DNA of 64,000 nt from Butyrivibrio sp. Its GTDB lineage: Bacteria > Bacillota > Clostridia > Lachnospirales > Lachnospiraceae. The position numbers were made by a program, and so were the translations under genes. Positions 35,571-44,964 of the stretch are shown piece after piece. The stretch lies in NCBI GenBank assembly GCA_015056565.1, contig SVGB01000001.1, positions 124,001 to 188,000 on the forward strand, read 5' to 3'. The notes beneath the pieces are model-generated. The model did no database searches and was not told the DNA's origin. It was given only the letters and a program-made list of their open reading frames with translations. The stretch's first letter is position 1, and the number at the start of each line of letters is the position of its first letter.

Positions 35571-35717
35571 TTACTTGCTAAGCTGCTCACAGCTCTGGTT
35601 TCCTACTGTGCAGGAAGTCTTGCAAGCTGACTGGCATGATGTCTGGCACTCGCCACATCCACCCTTCTTCATTGACTCCTTAAGGTTTCTTGTTACTAAT
35701 GACTTAACATGCTTCAT
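35571..35717 (-). CDS. scfA: SCIFF six-cysteine peptide precursor, 48 residues
   Basis: A short frame reads MKHVKSLVTRNLKESMKKGG, then six cysteines in the remaining 28 residues (C-GE-C-QTS-C-QSA-C-KTS-C and one near the end, SCEQ), then stop. This is the SCIFF (six cysteines in forty-five residues) pattern of Clostridia. A perfect AGGAGG lies seven bases upstream of the ATG. A -10 TATACT (35780-35785) and weak -35 lie further upstream. The adjacent radical-SAM maturase scfB is its modification enzyme. Its function is unknown, although SCIFF is nearly universal in Clostridia. Confidence 0.95.
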   Translation of the reverse strand: MKHVKSLVTRNLKESMKKGGCGECQTSCQSACKTSCTVGNQSCEQLSK

Positions 35718-35779
35718 AATATTGCCTCCTACTTGAATATGCTAAAAACGTGCATTTCGAGTTTAATTTACGTCGATTC

Positions 35780-35808
35780 AGTATATCATAAAATATAAAT
35801 AAGTTAAA
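35780..35808 (-). promoter_or_regulatory. Predicted scfA promoter
   Basis: -10 TATACT (35780-35785), 17-base spacer and weak -35 TTTAAC (35803-35808), followed by an AT-rich leader and AGGAGG before scfA. The -35 overlaps the stop of the upstream CNNM gene. Confidence 0.5.
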
Positions 35809-37075
35809 GGTTTTTTTCTTCCGGAGCAGAATTAACAGTTATCAGGACCTTGGTGATCCTGTTGCCCTTAACGCCGCGGGCTGTAAGGGTTGTTCCGTCA
35901 TCAAGCGTAACTGTCTCTCCATATCCCGGGATCCTGTCAAGAGCCTCTATCATAAGACCGCCAATTGAGTCGTAGTCCTCTGAATCAAGGTTTGTTCCAA
36001 GCTCATCATTGATATCATCAAGCTTCATGCTGCCTTCAACAAGGTATCTTCTGCCGCCTATATTCTTGATGAGGTTTATCTCGTCAAGATCATACTCGTC
36101 TCTGATCTCTCCAACGATCTCCTCAAGAAGATCCTCCAAAGTGATCATACCAACTGTTGCGCCGTACTCAGAAAGAACAAAAGCAACGTTCTGGGATTTT
36201 TCCCTCATTTCAACCAAAAGATCCGCTGTCTTTTTGAACTCGTAGGTGTAGTAAGCCTTCCTTAAATGATCGTTTATCTTGAAGTTCTCTTTATCCTCAA
36301 GAAGGATCAGATCCTTGACATTGATAAGACCAATGATGTTGTCCTGATCGCCGCCTTCATACACAGGGATCCTGGTGTACATGTTTTCCTTAAAGATCTT
36401 CATGACCTCACTGTAAGGAGCCTCTGTGCTCACGCAGGACATATCTATCCTGGGGATCATGATGTCTTTTGCCACAGCGTCTGAAAAATCGAACACATTG
36501 TAGATGATCTCTTTTTCGCCGCTCTCTATTACTCCGTCCTCGTGACTTACATCCACGTAGGTCTTAAGCTCATTCTCAGTCATGGTCGTGCGATTTTCAG
36601 TATCCACGCTCAGTATCTTAAGTACCACCGTGGCAAAGCCATTGATGATAAAACTAAAGGGCGTTATCACCACAAGGAGCGCTGAGATGGCTCCTGAATA
36701 CCAAAGGGATATATTCTCAGCGTAGGCTGTCGCAATGGTCTTTGGTACGATCTCGCCAAATATAAGGACCACGAGAGTAAGTATTCCGGTTCCTATACCT
36801 ATGGCGAAGCTGCCAAACATGTCAGTTACAAGCACTGTCATAAGGGCAGATGCGCTCAAGTTTACTATATTATTGCCAATAAGAATTGCAGACAGGACTT
36901 TTTGAATATTCCCTGTAAGATCCAGCACTCTCCCCGCCCTTTTGTTGCCCTCGTCAAAAAGAGCTTTCATCCTGACCTTGTTACAGGTCATAAGGGCAGT
37001 TTCTGCAGATGAAAAAAATGCAGAAAGAAGAACCAGCACTACTAGGATTATTATCCTGATCACATGTATGTCCAA
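35804..37075 (-). CDS. CNNM/CorC-type membrane protein (DUF21-CBS-CorC_HlyC)
   Basis: The 423-residue protein has an N-terminal DUF21 membrane domain (IRIIILVVLVLLSAFFSSAETALMT), then a cytoplasmic CBS pair (DIMIPRIDMSCVST, RIPVYEGGDQDNIIGLINVKDL, MITLEDLLEEIVGEIRDE). A CorC_HlyC C-terminal domain follows (RYLVEGSMKLDDINDELG). Such proteins are often called hemolysin-related but are now linked to magnesium or cobalt export. It lies 18 bases after hisS on the same strand. Confidence 0.93.
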   Translation of the reverse strand: MDIHVIRIIILVVLVLLSAFFSSAETALMTCNKVRMKALFDEGNKRAGRVLDLTGNIQKVLSAILIGNNIVNLSASALMTVLVTDMFGSFAIGIGTGILTLVVLIFGEIVPKTIATAYAENISLWYSGAISALLVVITPFSFIINGFATVVLKILSVDTENRTTMTENELKTYVDVSHEDGVIESGEKEIIYNVFDFSDAVAKDIMIPRIDMSCVSTEAPYSEVMKIFKENMYTRIPVYEGGDQDNIIGLINVKDLILLEDKENFKINDHLRKAYYTYEFKKTADLLVEMREKSQNVAFVLSEYGATVGMITLEDLLEEIVGEIRDEYDLDEINLIKNIGGRRYLVEGSMKLDDINDELGTNLDSEDYDSIGGLMIEALDRIPGYGETVTLDDGTTLTARGVKGNRITKVLITVNSAPEEKNL

Positions 37076-37093
37076 CTGACAGATCTCCTTCCA

Positions 37094-38359
37094 TTAACTA
37101 AGAGGATTTAAATAAAACTCCTTAAAGTCTGTATAGCCCTGGTCAGTAAGCTGCTGCTTCTGGAACTTCTTATTCTTGTTCATCCTGACAACAAGAACCT
37201 GCTTTCCTGAAGCTCGTTCATTCTGAGCCTCTTGAATGATCTCTGAAAGTCTGTCGCTGCCAATTCCTTTTTCAATAAGGAACGCAGTTTTTTCACTCTC
37301 ACCAGGAATCTTAAAGCCCTCGTCCATCATGATCATGATGATCCTCTCAAATCCAATAGAGAAGCCACAGGCAGGTGTGTCCTGTCCCAGGAACTTGCCA
37401 ACCATCTTGTCATATCTTCCGCCGCCACCGCAGCTTCCGCCATACTGTGGCATTGAAACCTCAAAGATTGTTCCTGTATAGTAGCTCATTCCACGAACGA
37501 GAGTAGGGTCAAATACCATTTCAAATTTTGAAGTCTTGGTTGCATCTACAGATGCGATGATCTCTGAAAGTCCTTCCCTTACCTCATCTGAAAGGAAGTC
37601 TCCGAGCATATCTCCAATGACCTTAAGGCCATCAAGTCCCTCTTTTCCTTCAGCTGCCCTGAAAAGGTCAAGATACTTGTCAATAGAAGCCTTATCAAAC
37701 CCCTCCTTTAAGAGTTCCTCAGATACGCCATCAATTCCGATCTTGTCCATCTTGTCCAGTGTTATGAACACTTCGTCATATCTCTCCTCCGGAAAAGAAC
37801 TGTAGGCTGCCATTGCCTTCAGGATCTGTCTGTCATTGATCCTGATCTTAAAGTCCTCAAAGCCAAGCCTTCCAAGAGTAGTCGTTGTTGCAAGGATAAG
37901 CTCTATCTCTGCAAGATTGGAAGCCTCTCCCAAAATATCGATATCGCACTGCATAAACTGGCGGTATCTTCCCTTCTGAGGTCTGTCAGCTCTCCATACA
38001 TTCCCCATCTGAAGCGCCTTAAATGGAGAAGGAAGCTCTCCCTGGTGTGCAGCATAAAAGCGCACAAGAGGAACAGTAAGGTCATAGCGAAGACCAGAAT
38101 CTGTAAGGTCATTCTCACTCTGTGCTGTCTCAAGATTAAGTTTCTCGCCCCTCTTCATTACCTTGAAGATGAGCTTCTCATTTTCTCCGCCCTGCTTGCT
38201 GTTTAAGTTTGCAAGACTCTCAACTGCAGGGGTCTCAATAGATGTAAATCCAAATTCACCATAGGTCTTTTTAATGATCCCTATTGCATAATCCCTAAGC
38301 TGCATCTCAGCCGGGAGAATATCCTTCATACCGGTGACAGGTTTTTTAACAAGTGACAT
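37094..38359 (-). CDS. hisS: HisS, histidyl-tRNA synthetase
   Basis: The 421-residue class II synthetase has motif 1 around IETPAVESLANLN, motif 2 (MGNVWRADRPQKGRYRQFMQ) and the histidine-binding loop LVRGMSYYTGTIFEV. Motif 3 is ACGFSIGFERI. It charges tRNA-His. A leader of about 105 bases with a candidate promoter and an inverted repeat lies upstream. No T-box consensus was seen in that leader. Confidence 0.96.
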   Translation of the reverse strand: MSLVKKPVTGMKDILPAEMQLRDYAIGIIKKTYGEFGFTSIETPAVESLANLNSKQGGENEKLIFKVMKRGEKLNLETAQSENDLTDSGLRYDLTVPLVRFYAAHQGELPSPFKALQMGNVWRADRPQKGRYRQFMQCDIDILGEASNLAEIELILATTTTLGRLGFEDFKIRINDRQILKAMAAYSSFPEERYDEVFITLDKMDKIGIDGVSEELLKEGFDKASIDKYLDLFRAAEGKEGLDGLKVIGDMLGDFLSDEVREGLSEIIASVDATKTSKFEMVFDPTLVRGMSYYTGTIFEVSMPQYGGSCGGGGRYDKMVGKFLGQDTPACGFSIGFERIIMIMMDEGFKIPGESEKTAFLIEKGIGSDRLSEIIQEAQNERASGKQVLVVRMNKNKKFQKQQLTDQGYTDFKEFYLNPLS

Positions 38360-38385
38360 AAAACTATCCTCCTAATACAAATCCA

Positions 38386-38421
38386 GTGTGACGCTCTTTA
38401 GGTCACAAATGGGCGACACAC
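38386..38421 (-). repeat. Inverted repeat in the hisS leader
   Basis: The stem GTGTGTCGC / GCGTCACAC on the minus strand has one T-T mismatch and an 18-base loop. It lies between the candidate promoter and the hisS start. It could fold in the leader RNA; a regulatory role is only inferred. Confidence 0.4.
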
Positions 38422-38427
38422 TGATAG

Positions 38428-38457
38428 ATTGTACTATATTAGCGCCTTTTTTGGCAA
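38428..38457 (-). promoter_or_regulatory. Predicted hisS promoter
   Basis: -10 TACAAT (38428-38433) with -35 TTGCCA (38452-38457) at an 18-base spacing, upstream of hisS on the minus strand. Confidence 0.55.
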
Positions 38458-38464
38458 CGTATTA

Positions 38465-40420
38465 TTAATGGTTATTATTTCGCAGAAACTCGAGGAAACT
38501 GTCCTTTGGCATAGGCCTTGCATAGTAGAATCCCTGGATGTTGTCACAGCCAACTCTTATTATCTGCTTAGCCTGCTCCTCTGTTTCAACTCCCTCTGCC
38601 ACAATTTCTTTTCCCAGGGATTTGATGATCTTGACAATGTTGATCATGACCATGTAGCTCGTCTCTGATTCAAAGGCTGACTGGACGATACTCTTATCAA
38701 GCTTAAAGAGGTCGACAGGAAGAGATGCTATCCTTGCGATGTTGGAATAACCGGTTCCAAAGTCATCCATAGAGAAGTGGATACCCTTTGCCATGAGCTT
38801 ATCTATGTTTTCTTCCATAGCTGAAGTAATGCCTTCAGAGAAAGTCTCTGTCACCTCGAAGTTTATCTGCTTGGAATCAATGCCATACCTGTTAAGGGTC
38901 CTAAGGATGTTATCTGCTAGGTTTGCCTGAATGCAGTCTACAACCGACAGATTGACCTCTACATATTCAAGGCCATGGTCTGTAGCATCAGTTTCTGAGA
39001 GCATCTTGCATACGCTGTCAAGAACAAAGGCATCGATCTCAATGACCTTACCATTTCTTTCTGCCACCGGCATAAATACTGCAGGTGATATAAAGCCAAG
39101 ATGCGGATCACGAAGGCGAAGCAGGGCTTCGCAGGATACAAACCTTCCCTTTTCAGGGTTGTAGATAGGCTGATAATAAACTTCCAAAAGTCCGTCATCG
39201 AGAGCTCTTTTAACTATTGAATCAATCTTCTTGTCGTGCTCAACATGTTTGAGGTTGAGGTCTGAAACTCTTAGCACATCCCTGTTGTGACGAAGGATAG
39301 CCTTGTTGATGACGCCTCTTACCTCATTGAACTTATCAAGGCTGTCTATCTCATCAGGAAATCCTATTACGTAGGGATGCTGAACCAGCCTTACTTCCTC
39401 GCCGCCCATTATCCAGCTCTCCTTAAAACGTTTCCTGATCTGCTCTGCCACCTTATCGATCAACTGATCATCTGGGTCAACCCCGGGAAACACCAAAAGA
39501 AAGCTTCCATCATCGGTAAAAAAGATATTTCCGTCCTGACTCATCTGCTTAAGATATGATGTTATCTGGTTTAAGAGTTCTGACACAGCTTCCAGGGACT
39601 GTCCGCCTGTGATGGCATTTAACCTCTCAATGTATATGCCAAATACAGTAAACATCTTCTTCTGGATAAGGTTGTTACCAACGATGAAATCCAGTGCATT
39701 TCTGGTTCCAGCCCCAGACTGGCTGTCCACAAACTCGCTGGGATTCTGGAAAGTGTAAACACAAAGAAGTATCGAAAGAGATACTGCAAACTCAAACAGA
39801 GAAGCTGACCTTGTCAAAAACCGCAACGGAACAGCCAAAAGCATCAATAGGAAGTAAACCGCTATTGAAACCTGTTTTTCAGTGCTCATGCCCCTTGCAT
39901 ATTTAATAAACAGATAGAACGCAAATGGGAAATACACCCACAGCCCAATGCCAACTGTAATTCCCTGGGGGTATCTGTAGTGAAGATCTCCTATCTCGTT
40001 GAAATAGTAGAAGTAATCAACAGCAAAGCCGCTGACAAAGAACAGGAGCATGTAAAGCTGCGGCAGAAACATGACAGCTTTTTTCCAAAACTTATCATAC
40101 TCAATCCTGTAGATTGAGAGCATATAAAGCATGGATAGATATGCCATGGTATAGGCACACATTTTCTCCACTACTACAATAGTATTGTTGAACTCACTGG
40201 TAAAAGACTCGTGGAAAAAACTGACATTCATCCACAGACTGTGGAACAGTCCAGCACAGTTAAGCAGCACCACATCCGCAATGATAAACCCAAATATCTG
40301 CTTTTGTCTGTTGTCATAGACTTCTTCTGAGGCATTGATAACAAACGCAACCAGAATGATGAGCAAGGATGCGATGGAGAAATATATATTGTAATTGTAA
40401 GGGTCCATGCCAAAAACCAT
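38465..40420 (-). CDS. Membrane GGDEF-EAL protein, probable active c-di-GMP phosphodiesterase
   Basis: The 651-residue protein has about eight N-terminal membrane helices (to about residue 230), a degenerate GGDEF domain (signature reads DDGSF, residues about 245-380) and a complete EAL domain. The EAL motifs in order are CEALLR, VNLSV, FEVTET, DDFGTGY, FKLDKS, AEGVET and QGFYYARP. All key metal and base residues seem present, so c-di-GMP hydrolysis is likely. The membrane part may sense a signal. It follows the paralogue at 40423 by only two bases, and hisS lies downstream. Confidence 0.92.
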   Translation of the reverse strand: MVFGMDPYNYNIYFSIASLLIILVAFVINASEEVYDNRQKQIFGFIIADVVLLNCAGLFHSLWMNVSFFHESFTSEFNNTIVVVEKMCAYTMAYLSMLYMLSIYRIEYDKFWKKAVMFLPQLYMLLFFVSGFAVDYFYYFNEIGDLHYRYPQGITVGIGLWVYFPFAFYLFIKYARGMSTEKQVSIAVYFLLMLLAVPLRFLTRSASLFEFAVSLSILLCVYTFQNPSEFVDSQSGAGTRNALDFIVGNNLIQKKMFTVFGIYIERLNAITGGQSLEAVSELLNQITSYLKQMSQDGNIFFTDDGSFLLVFPGVDPDDQLIDKVAEQIRKRFKESWIMGGEEVRLVQHPYVIGFPDEIDSLDKFNEVRGVINKAILRHNRDVLRVSDLNLKHVEHDKKIDSIVKRALDDGLLEVYYQPIYNPEKGRFVSCEALLRLRDPHLGFISPAVFMPVAERNGKVIEIDAFVLDSVCKMLSETDATDHGLEYVEVNLSVVDCIQANLADNILRTLNRYGIDSKQINFEVTETFSEGITSAMEENIDKLMAKGIHFSMDDFGTGYSNIARIASLPVDLFKLDKSIVQSAFESETSYMVMINIVKIIKSLGKEIVAEGVETEEQAKQIIRVGCDNIQGFYYARPMPKDSFLEFLRNNNH

Positions 40421-40422
40421 CT

Positions 40423-42375
40423 TTATCCCTCTTCAAAGTAAGCGTCGATGTATTTTACAAAAGAACTGTCCTTCATAGGCCTTCCCATGTAATCTCCAAT
40501 AAGGAAATCGCAGCCAAGACTCTCGGCAGTTTCTTTTTCTTTTTCAGAATTGACACCTGATGCACCTACAAAAATACTGATGTCGTGGAACAGATTTACG
40601 ATTCCTGATGCAACACGGAACATAAGATCAGACTCTCCTGCTTTTACCAGGATCTCATGGTCAAGGTTTACCTGGGTCACAGGAAGCGCAAGGATCTTAT
40701 CAAGGTCTCCATAGCCGCTTCCAAACTTATCAACAACTATAGAACACTTCATCTCACCAAGGATCTTTAAATTTCTTTCAGCCACAGAATTCATGGTGGA
40801 TACAGTGGTCTCAGTAAGCTTTAAGGTTATCCAGGAAGCCTCTGCTCTCTCCTCCCTGACGATCTTCTTAAGGCGCCTTACAAGGTCATTTCTTGATATT
40901 TCACCCTGGCTCATACCTACAATTGCTCTGTACTTGCCATTCTTGTCTCCGGCATTCCAGAAAGCCAGCGCTCTGCATGCCTTTCTGTAGACAAATTCGT
41001 CCGTCTCAAGAAGTGCCTGAGTTACTCTGGTATCAGGAATATGACCTCTCATGTCAATCTCATTGCCGTATTCATCAACAAAATAGCAAAGAGCATCAGC
41101 GCAATAATTGATCTTGTATACCTTGGACAACATAGGCTGAAACTTAACAAGGGCAGACTTTTTGTCAATGCTGTTTCTGGCGATCATATCGTAGTCCATT
41201 ACCTCTGCCAGTTTGTCAATACCTCTCTTATGGATATCCACAATCACATCTTTATCAAGCTCTATGCTGTCGATCACAGCATCCACCTTGGTTATGAGCT
41301 CAGCAGCAGTCTTGTAGTCGCTGGGGTAGTTGATCATAAAGCAGTGTCCCTCAACCTTGATGGACATGTTGCCAAATGCCCATGGCTCGTGAAGTCTTAG
41401 TGCAATAGTATGTAAAAGAGCATTTATCTTCTTGGAATCTGCCCCGTGGATTATCACAGCAAATATGTAATCAGAGTACCTGTAGGCGTAGCTCTGAAGC
41501 CTGTAGTCTTTTCTGCCAACATTCTTAAGGTAACTTGCAATCTTTTTCATTACATTAAGAGCCTGTGCATAACCGATTTCATCACTCAAAGCTCTGATGT
41601 TATCTATGGTCACAAAGATGGTGCTGTTGACATTTTGTCTTTCTGTCTTAATATCAAGACCTTCAAGGAATGCCTTTCTGTTTAATATATTGAGACTGTC
41701 GTCCACCATCTCGCTCGGGTTCTGGAGCGATATGTAAACAAGAGTTATAGAAAGAGCACTCATGAGATTCTCGATGAGAACGTTCGGGTAGAAGAACTGG
41801 ACTATCACTCCTGTAACTACAAGTACAACATAGGAAAGGATCACCATCTTGGTCCTGCTCCTCATGAATCTCTTGTATTTAAACAGGATGCAGCATCCAT
41901 AGGTCATATAATAGACTGCAAGGACATAGTACATAAAGATAAGTGGTCCTCTGTGATAAAGACCAGTCTCGTCATAGTAGAAAAGAATTGGAACAAAAAT
42001 GTTGATGATGACCAGCACCACACCAATGACATGGCCCAGCATTACAGAAAGGAAATCCGAAGGTTTCCTGAGATCCACATATATATCAAGAACGGAAAGA
42101 ATATAGATCAGATAGCAAAAACCAGAACCCAGATGGGCAATAAAATATACAGATCCAAAAAACATCTCAAGGGGATGATACCAGGATGCAGCAACCGGTC
42201 TTATCTGCATATAGGTCTCACACCGCTCTGCTACAGAAGCTGCAAAAACAGCCAAAAAAAGCATACCATAAGCTCTCTGCCTGTATGCTGGAACCAGCTT
42301 TCTGGACAGAGAGACAACGGCTATTGTAAGTAATATGCAAATAGCGCAGATATCAAAGTAAAAAATATAATGCAT
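40423..42375 (-). CDS. Membrane GGDEF-EAL paralogue with degenerate EAL site
   Basis: The 650-residue paralogue of the downstream protein has the same plan: about eight membrane helices, a GGDEF-like fold and an EAL-like fold. The EAL signature is altered everywhere: DALCY in place of EALLR, LTETTVS kept in part, VDKFGSGY in place of DDFGTGY, QVNLDHE in place of the KLD lysine, and ASGVNS in place of AEGVET. It is therefore unlikely to hydrolyse c-di-GMP and may bind or regulate. It is the second gene of a run with the small hypothetical gene (24 bases apart). Dimer control of its active neighbour is inferred. Confidence 0.88.
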   Translation of the reverse strand: MHYIFYFDICAICILLTIAVVSLSRKLVPAYRQRAYGMLFLAVFAASVAERCETYMQIRPVAASWYHPLEMFFGSVYFIAHLGSGFCYLIYILSVLDIYVDLRKPSDFLSVMLGHVIGVVLVIINIFVPILFYYDETGLYHRGPLIFMYYVLAVYYMTYGCCILFKYKRFMRSRTKMVILSYVVLVVTGVIVQFFYPNVLIENLMSALSITLVYISLQNPSEMVDDSLNILNRKAFLEGLDIKTERQNVNSTIFVTIDNIRALSDEIGYAQALNVMKKIASYLKNVGRKDYRLQSYAYRYSDYIFAVIIHGADSKKINALLHTIALRLHEPWAFGNMSIKVEGHCFMINYPSDYKTAAELITKVDAVIDSIELDKDVIVDIHKRGIDKLAEVMDYDMIARNSIDKKSALVKFQPMLSKVYKINYCADALCYFVDEYGNEIDMRGHIPDTRVTQALLETDEFVYRKACRALAFWNAGDKNGKYRAIVGMSQGEISRNDLVRRLKKIVREERAEASWITLKLTETTVSTMNSVAERNLKILGEMKCSIVVDKFGSGYGDLDKILALPVTQVNLDHEILVKAGESDLMFRVASGIVNLFHDISIFVGASGVNSEKEKETAESLGCDFLIGDYMGRPMKDSSFVKYIDAYFEEG

Positions 42376-42399
42376 GCGCCGCCTCCGGCTTTATTCAGA

Positions 42400-42660
42400 T
42401 CAGAGCCATTTAAGAGGATTGCTTATCTCTTTTGCTCTGGAAAAGATATCATCGCTGCTTCTTTTTAAGTACTCTTCCAGATCTCTTATCTCTTCATCGG
42501 AAAAACCGTTCTGCCTCTGGATGATGCCCTCAGGAAGAACACCCTCAGCCAGCTGTCTGCCTGATTCCGTATCTCTTTCAAATTGTACTCTTATGACCTT
42601 TTTGCCCTCCTTGTTTTTAAGGATTGCAGAATAAGTCATGGTAATCTCGCTATCAAGCAT
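42400..42660 (-). CDS. Small conserved-looking hypothetical protein, 86 residues
   Basis: A short acidic/basic-balanced protein (begins MLDSEITMTYSAIL) with no membrane segment or motif I know. It ends with a helical stretch EEIRDLEEYLKRSSDDIFSR. An alternative start is ATG 42639. It is the first gene of a run with the two membrane GGDEF-EAL genes and lies downstream of the beta-galactosidase terminator, so it is probably expressed from its own promoter in 42661-42710. Confidence 0.65.
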   Translation of the reverse strand: MLDSEITMTYSAILKNKEGKKVIRVQFERDTESGRQLAEGVLPEGIIQRQNGFSDEEIRDLEEYLKRSSDDIFSRAKEISNPLKWL

Positions 42661-42710
42661 AGGTTTTTTCCCTGTTTCCCAAAGTCTTGGGGACGAACAA
42701 TAAACAAAAT

Positions 42711-42743
42711 AGTGTTATCGGAGCGCAAAGTCCCGATAACACT
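42711..42743 (-). terminator. Terminator of the galactoside operon
   Basis: A perfect 11-bp stem (AGTGTTATCGG / CCGATAACACT) with an 11-base loop, followed on the minus strand by TATTTTGTTTATTG. It lies about 20 bases past the beta-galactosidase stop. Confidence 0.85.
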
Positions 42744-42764
42744 ATTATACGTCAAATTAGTGAA

Positions 42765-44954
42765 TTATGAAATATCGATAATATGTAATGCCGTCAAGTG
42801 AACACCAAGCAGCTGACATGCAGCACCATCCTTCATCTTAGGCCAGTTCTGAAGATAGATGGCATCTGTCTCCTTTAGGGGCTCGATCTCAAGGTCAAAA
42901 GAGATTTCTTTTTCCTCTCCATATATGTCAAAAAATCTCTTAAGTCCAACCTCAAAATCCTGTCCGGTATAGAAGTTGTCGCTTACAAGTTCCCCATCCT
43001 TGTACAGGGATGCGGTATTGCCCTCGTAAGAAATATTAGCAAATATCTCAGAAAGGCCATCAAGACTGCCTGGAAGAGTTAACCTGTATCTTGTGTCACT
43101 TATCTTTTCGAAGGAAGCTCTTTTATCGTTAAGAATAGCATTCATTCCCTCGTAGACAGCAAAGGCATCCCCTGTTAAAAACTCACCTGGCGCTCCTGTT
43201 TCAGATACCTTTTTAAAGCCGGCAGGCGTTTTTTCTAGGTCTGGGTAAATCCTGAAGGATGGCTTTATACTTCCTTCGTCTTCTGAAGCTGTGACATAGA
43301 GCCTTACCCTGCCATCAGCAGCTGTGACTGCTTCGCCCTTTGATACCAGGAGGTGCTGCTTTCCACCAATTGTAACCTTTACCGCATGGAGGGCTTCATC
43401 CTTAGTCAGGGTTATGATGCTATTGCCATCAAGATCTCCCGCGACATCAGCATTTATCTCCCTGTCAGTATCTGTATAGAATACGTAGGCGTCTTTTCCT
43501 GTGCCATTTGCATCCTTCAGGACGCAAAGAGGTGTTGCATCCACAGTCAAAAGAGCTTTTTCTCCCACTTTCATGCCAAATGGGTAAAAGAAATAATCTC
43601 CGTTTTCAATATCTCTTTTTCCAAAAGAAGCAAGAACTTCACCTGTCTCTGAATATGCAGAAAGCTCCTGATCCTTGTGAGAAGCCATTTCATATCTTCT
43701 CTGGTAGTTGTTTACAAAAAGATAGCCTCTTTTTGTATCCCCATCAGTCTTGTATCTGACTGCACTCCTTAAGCTCTTAAGATCATCAGGCTTAAGAGGG
43801 TTACCAGGCTGCTGGGTATAGAGCATATCAGTAAGGTCATCACCAAAGTCGTGGATAAAGGTGCCAAGAAGCCTTACATGTCTGTAGGTATCCTCCATCT
43901 GACCATACTCCCGAAGGGGAGCATTAAAATCATAGGAACAGACTGGAAGGTCATTGGGATAGCCAGTTTCTCTCGATTCCTGAAGAGTTGTAAGCTTTCC
44001 CTTTGGATTTGTGCCGCCATGGTACATGTAATAGCCCACAAGGTTTGCACCACTTGCTATCTTGACCATGGTCATGGCCTCTGTATCATCGCCTGTGGCA
44101 ATTGGCCTTCTGTGCCTGGTGACCTGAAGTCCGCCTCCAAGCTCAGCTGTAAGGTATGGGAACTTATCCATGTCAAAGGTGATTCCATCTCCAAGGCCAT
44201 GGTCTGATCCAATATTGTGGTCATTCCTCTCCCTGGTAAAGATGTAATTGCCGCTTGGCTCAATTTCTGTAGTCCTCTGATCCCATGGTGCTTCGCAGTA
44301 GCCGCCCATTACCGGCAACATTCCGCCTGTCACTGCTCCGCCCCAGCCTGTTGCCGTATAGATGGGAGTAACAAAGCCAATCTCTTTTGCCATGGCTAAA
44401 AGAGTCTTCATATGCTCTTCGCCTTCTTCTCCATTCTTACCGCCGCAGTGGCCATATTCATTTTCAATCTGGATACCTATTACAGGACCGCCCTCTCCAA
44501 TAAAGAAGCCCTTTGCCTGTTCATAGGTCTTTTCATAAAAAGCTCTTACATGCTGAAGGTACCTTGGAGCATTGGTCCTTACTTCGTAGCCGTTTTCCCT
44601 GGCGTCTTCTAAAAGCCAGTCAGGGAAACCTCCATTTCTTGCTTCGCCGTGGGCCCAGGGGCCAATCCTTAATATGCAGTAGAGTCCGCACTTTTTCACG
44701 GTTTCAAGAAACTTTCTAAGATCTCTGTCACCTGTGAAATCAAACTCTCCATGAACCTCTTCGTGGTGGATCCAGATGACATACAGCGAAACAATGTCTA
44801 TGCCACCAGCCTTCATTTTCAAAAGTTCTTCTTCCCAGTACTTGTTCGGATATCTGCTAAAATGCATTTCTCCCATCATGGGGAAAAAGCGCTTTCCATC
44901 CACCAGTAAGCTGATCTGGTCGAAGGTCACTTTTGACCTCTCTGTGATCTTCAT
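42765..44954 (-). CDS. Beta-galactosidase, glycoside hydrolase family 35
   Basis: The 729-residue enzyme begins with a GH35 barrel: FPMMGEMHFSRYPNKYWEEE, LRIGPWAHGEARNGGFPDW, the acid/base glutamate in IQIENEYG (near residue 163) and the nucleophile in TAELGGG (near residue 269). The GYYMYHGGTNPKG stretch is also typical. No signal peptide is seen, so it acts in the cytoplasm on galactosides imported by the upstream ABC system. It follows the LacI gene by 10 bases and is the last gene of the operon before a strong hairpin. Confidence 0.95.
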   Translation of the reverse strand: MKITERSKVTFDQISLLVDGKRFFPMMGEMHFSRYPNKYWEEELLKMKAGGIDIVSLYVIWIHHEEVHGEFDFTGDRDLRKFLETVKKCGLYCILRIGPWAHGEARNGGFPDWLLEDARENGYEVRTNAPRYLQHVRAFYEKTYEQAKGFFIGEGGPVIGIQIENEYGHCGGKNGEEGEEHMKTLLAMAKEIGFVTPIYTATGWGGAVTGGMLPVMGGYCEAPWDQRTTEIEPSGNYIFTRERNDHNIGSDHGLGDGITFDMDKFPYLTAELGGGLQVTRHRRPIATGDDTEAMTMVKIASGANLVGYYMYHGGTNPKGKLTTLQESRETGYPNDLPVCSYDFNAPLREYGQMEDTYRHVRLLGTFIHDFGDDLTDMLYTQQPGNPLKPDDLKSLRSAVRYKTDGDTKRGYLFVNNYQRRYEMASHKDQELSAYSETGEVLASFGKRDIENGDYFFYPFGMKVGEKALLTVDATPLCVLKDANGTGKDAYVFYTDTDREINADVAGDLDGNSIITLTKDEALHAVKVTIGGKQHLLVSKGEAVTAADGRVRLYVTASEDEGSIKPSFRIYPDLEKTPAGFKKVSETGAPGEFLTGDAFAVYEGMNAILNDKRASFEKISDTRYRLTLPGSLDGLSEIFANISYEGNTASLYKDGELVSDNFYTGQDFEVGLKRFFDIYGEEKEISFDLEIEPLKETDAIYLQNWPKMKDGAACQLLGVHLTALHIIDIS

Positions 44955-44964
44955 AAATTACTCC

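Noticed and set aside
38360-38464. T-box riboswitch upstream of hisS
   Set aside because: No AGGGTGG-type T-box or matching antiterminator was seen.
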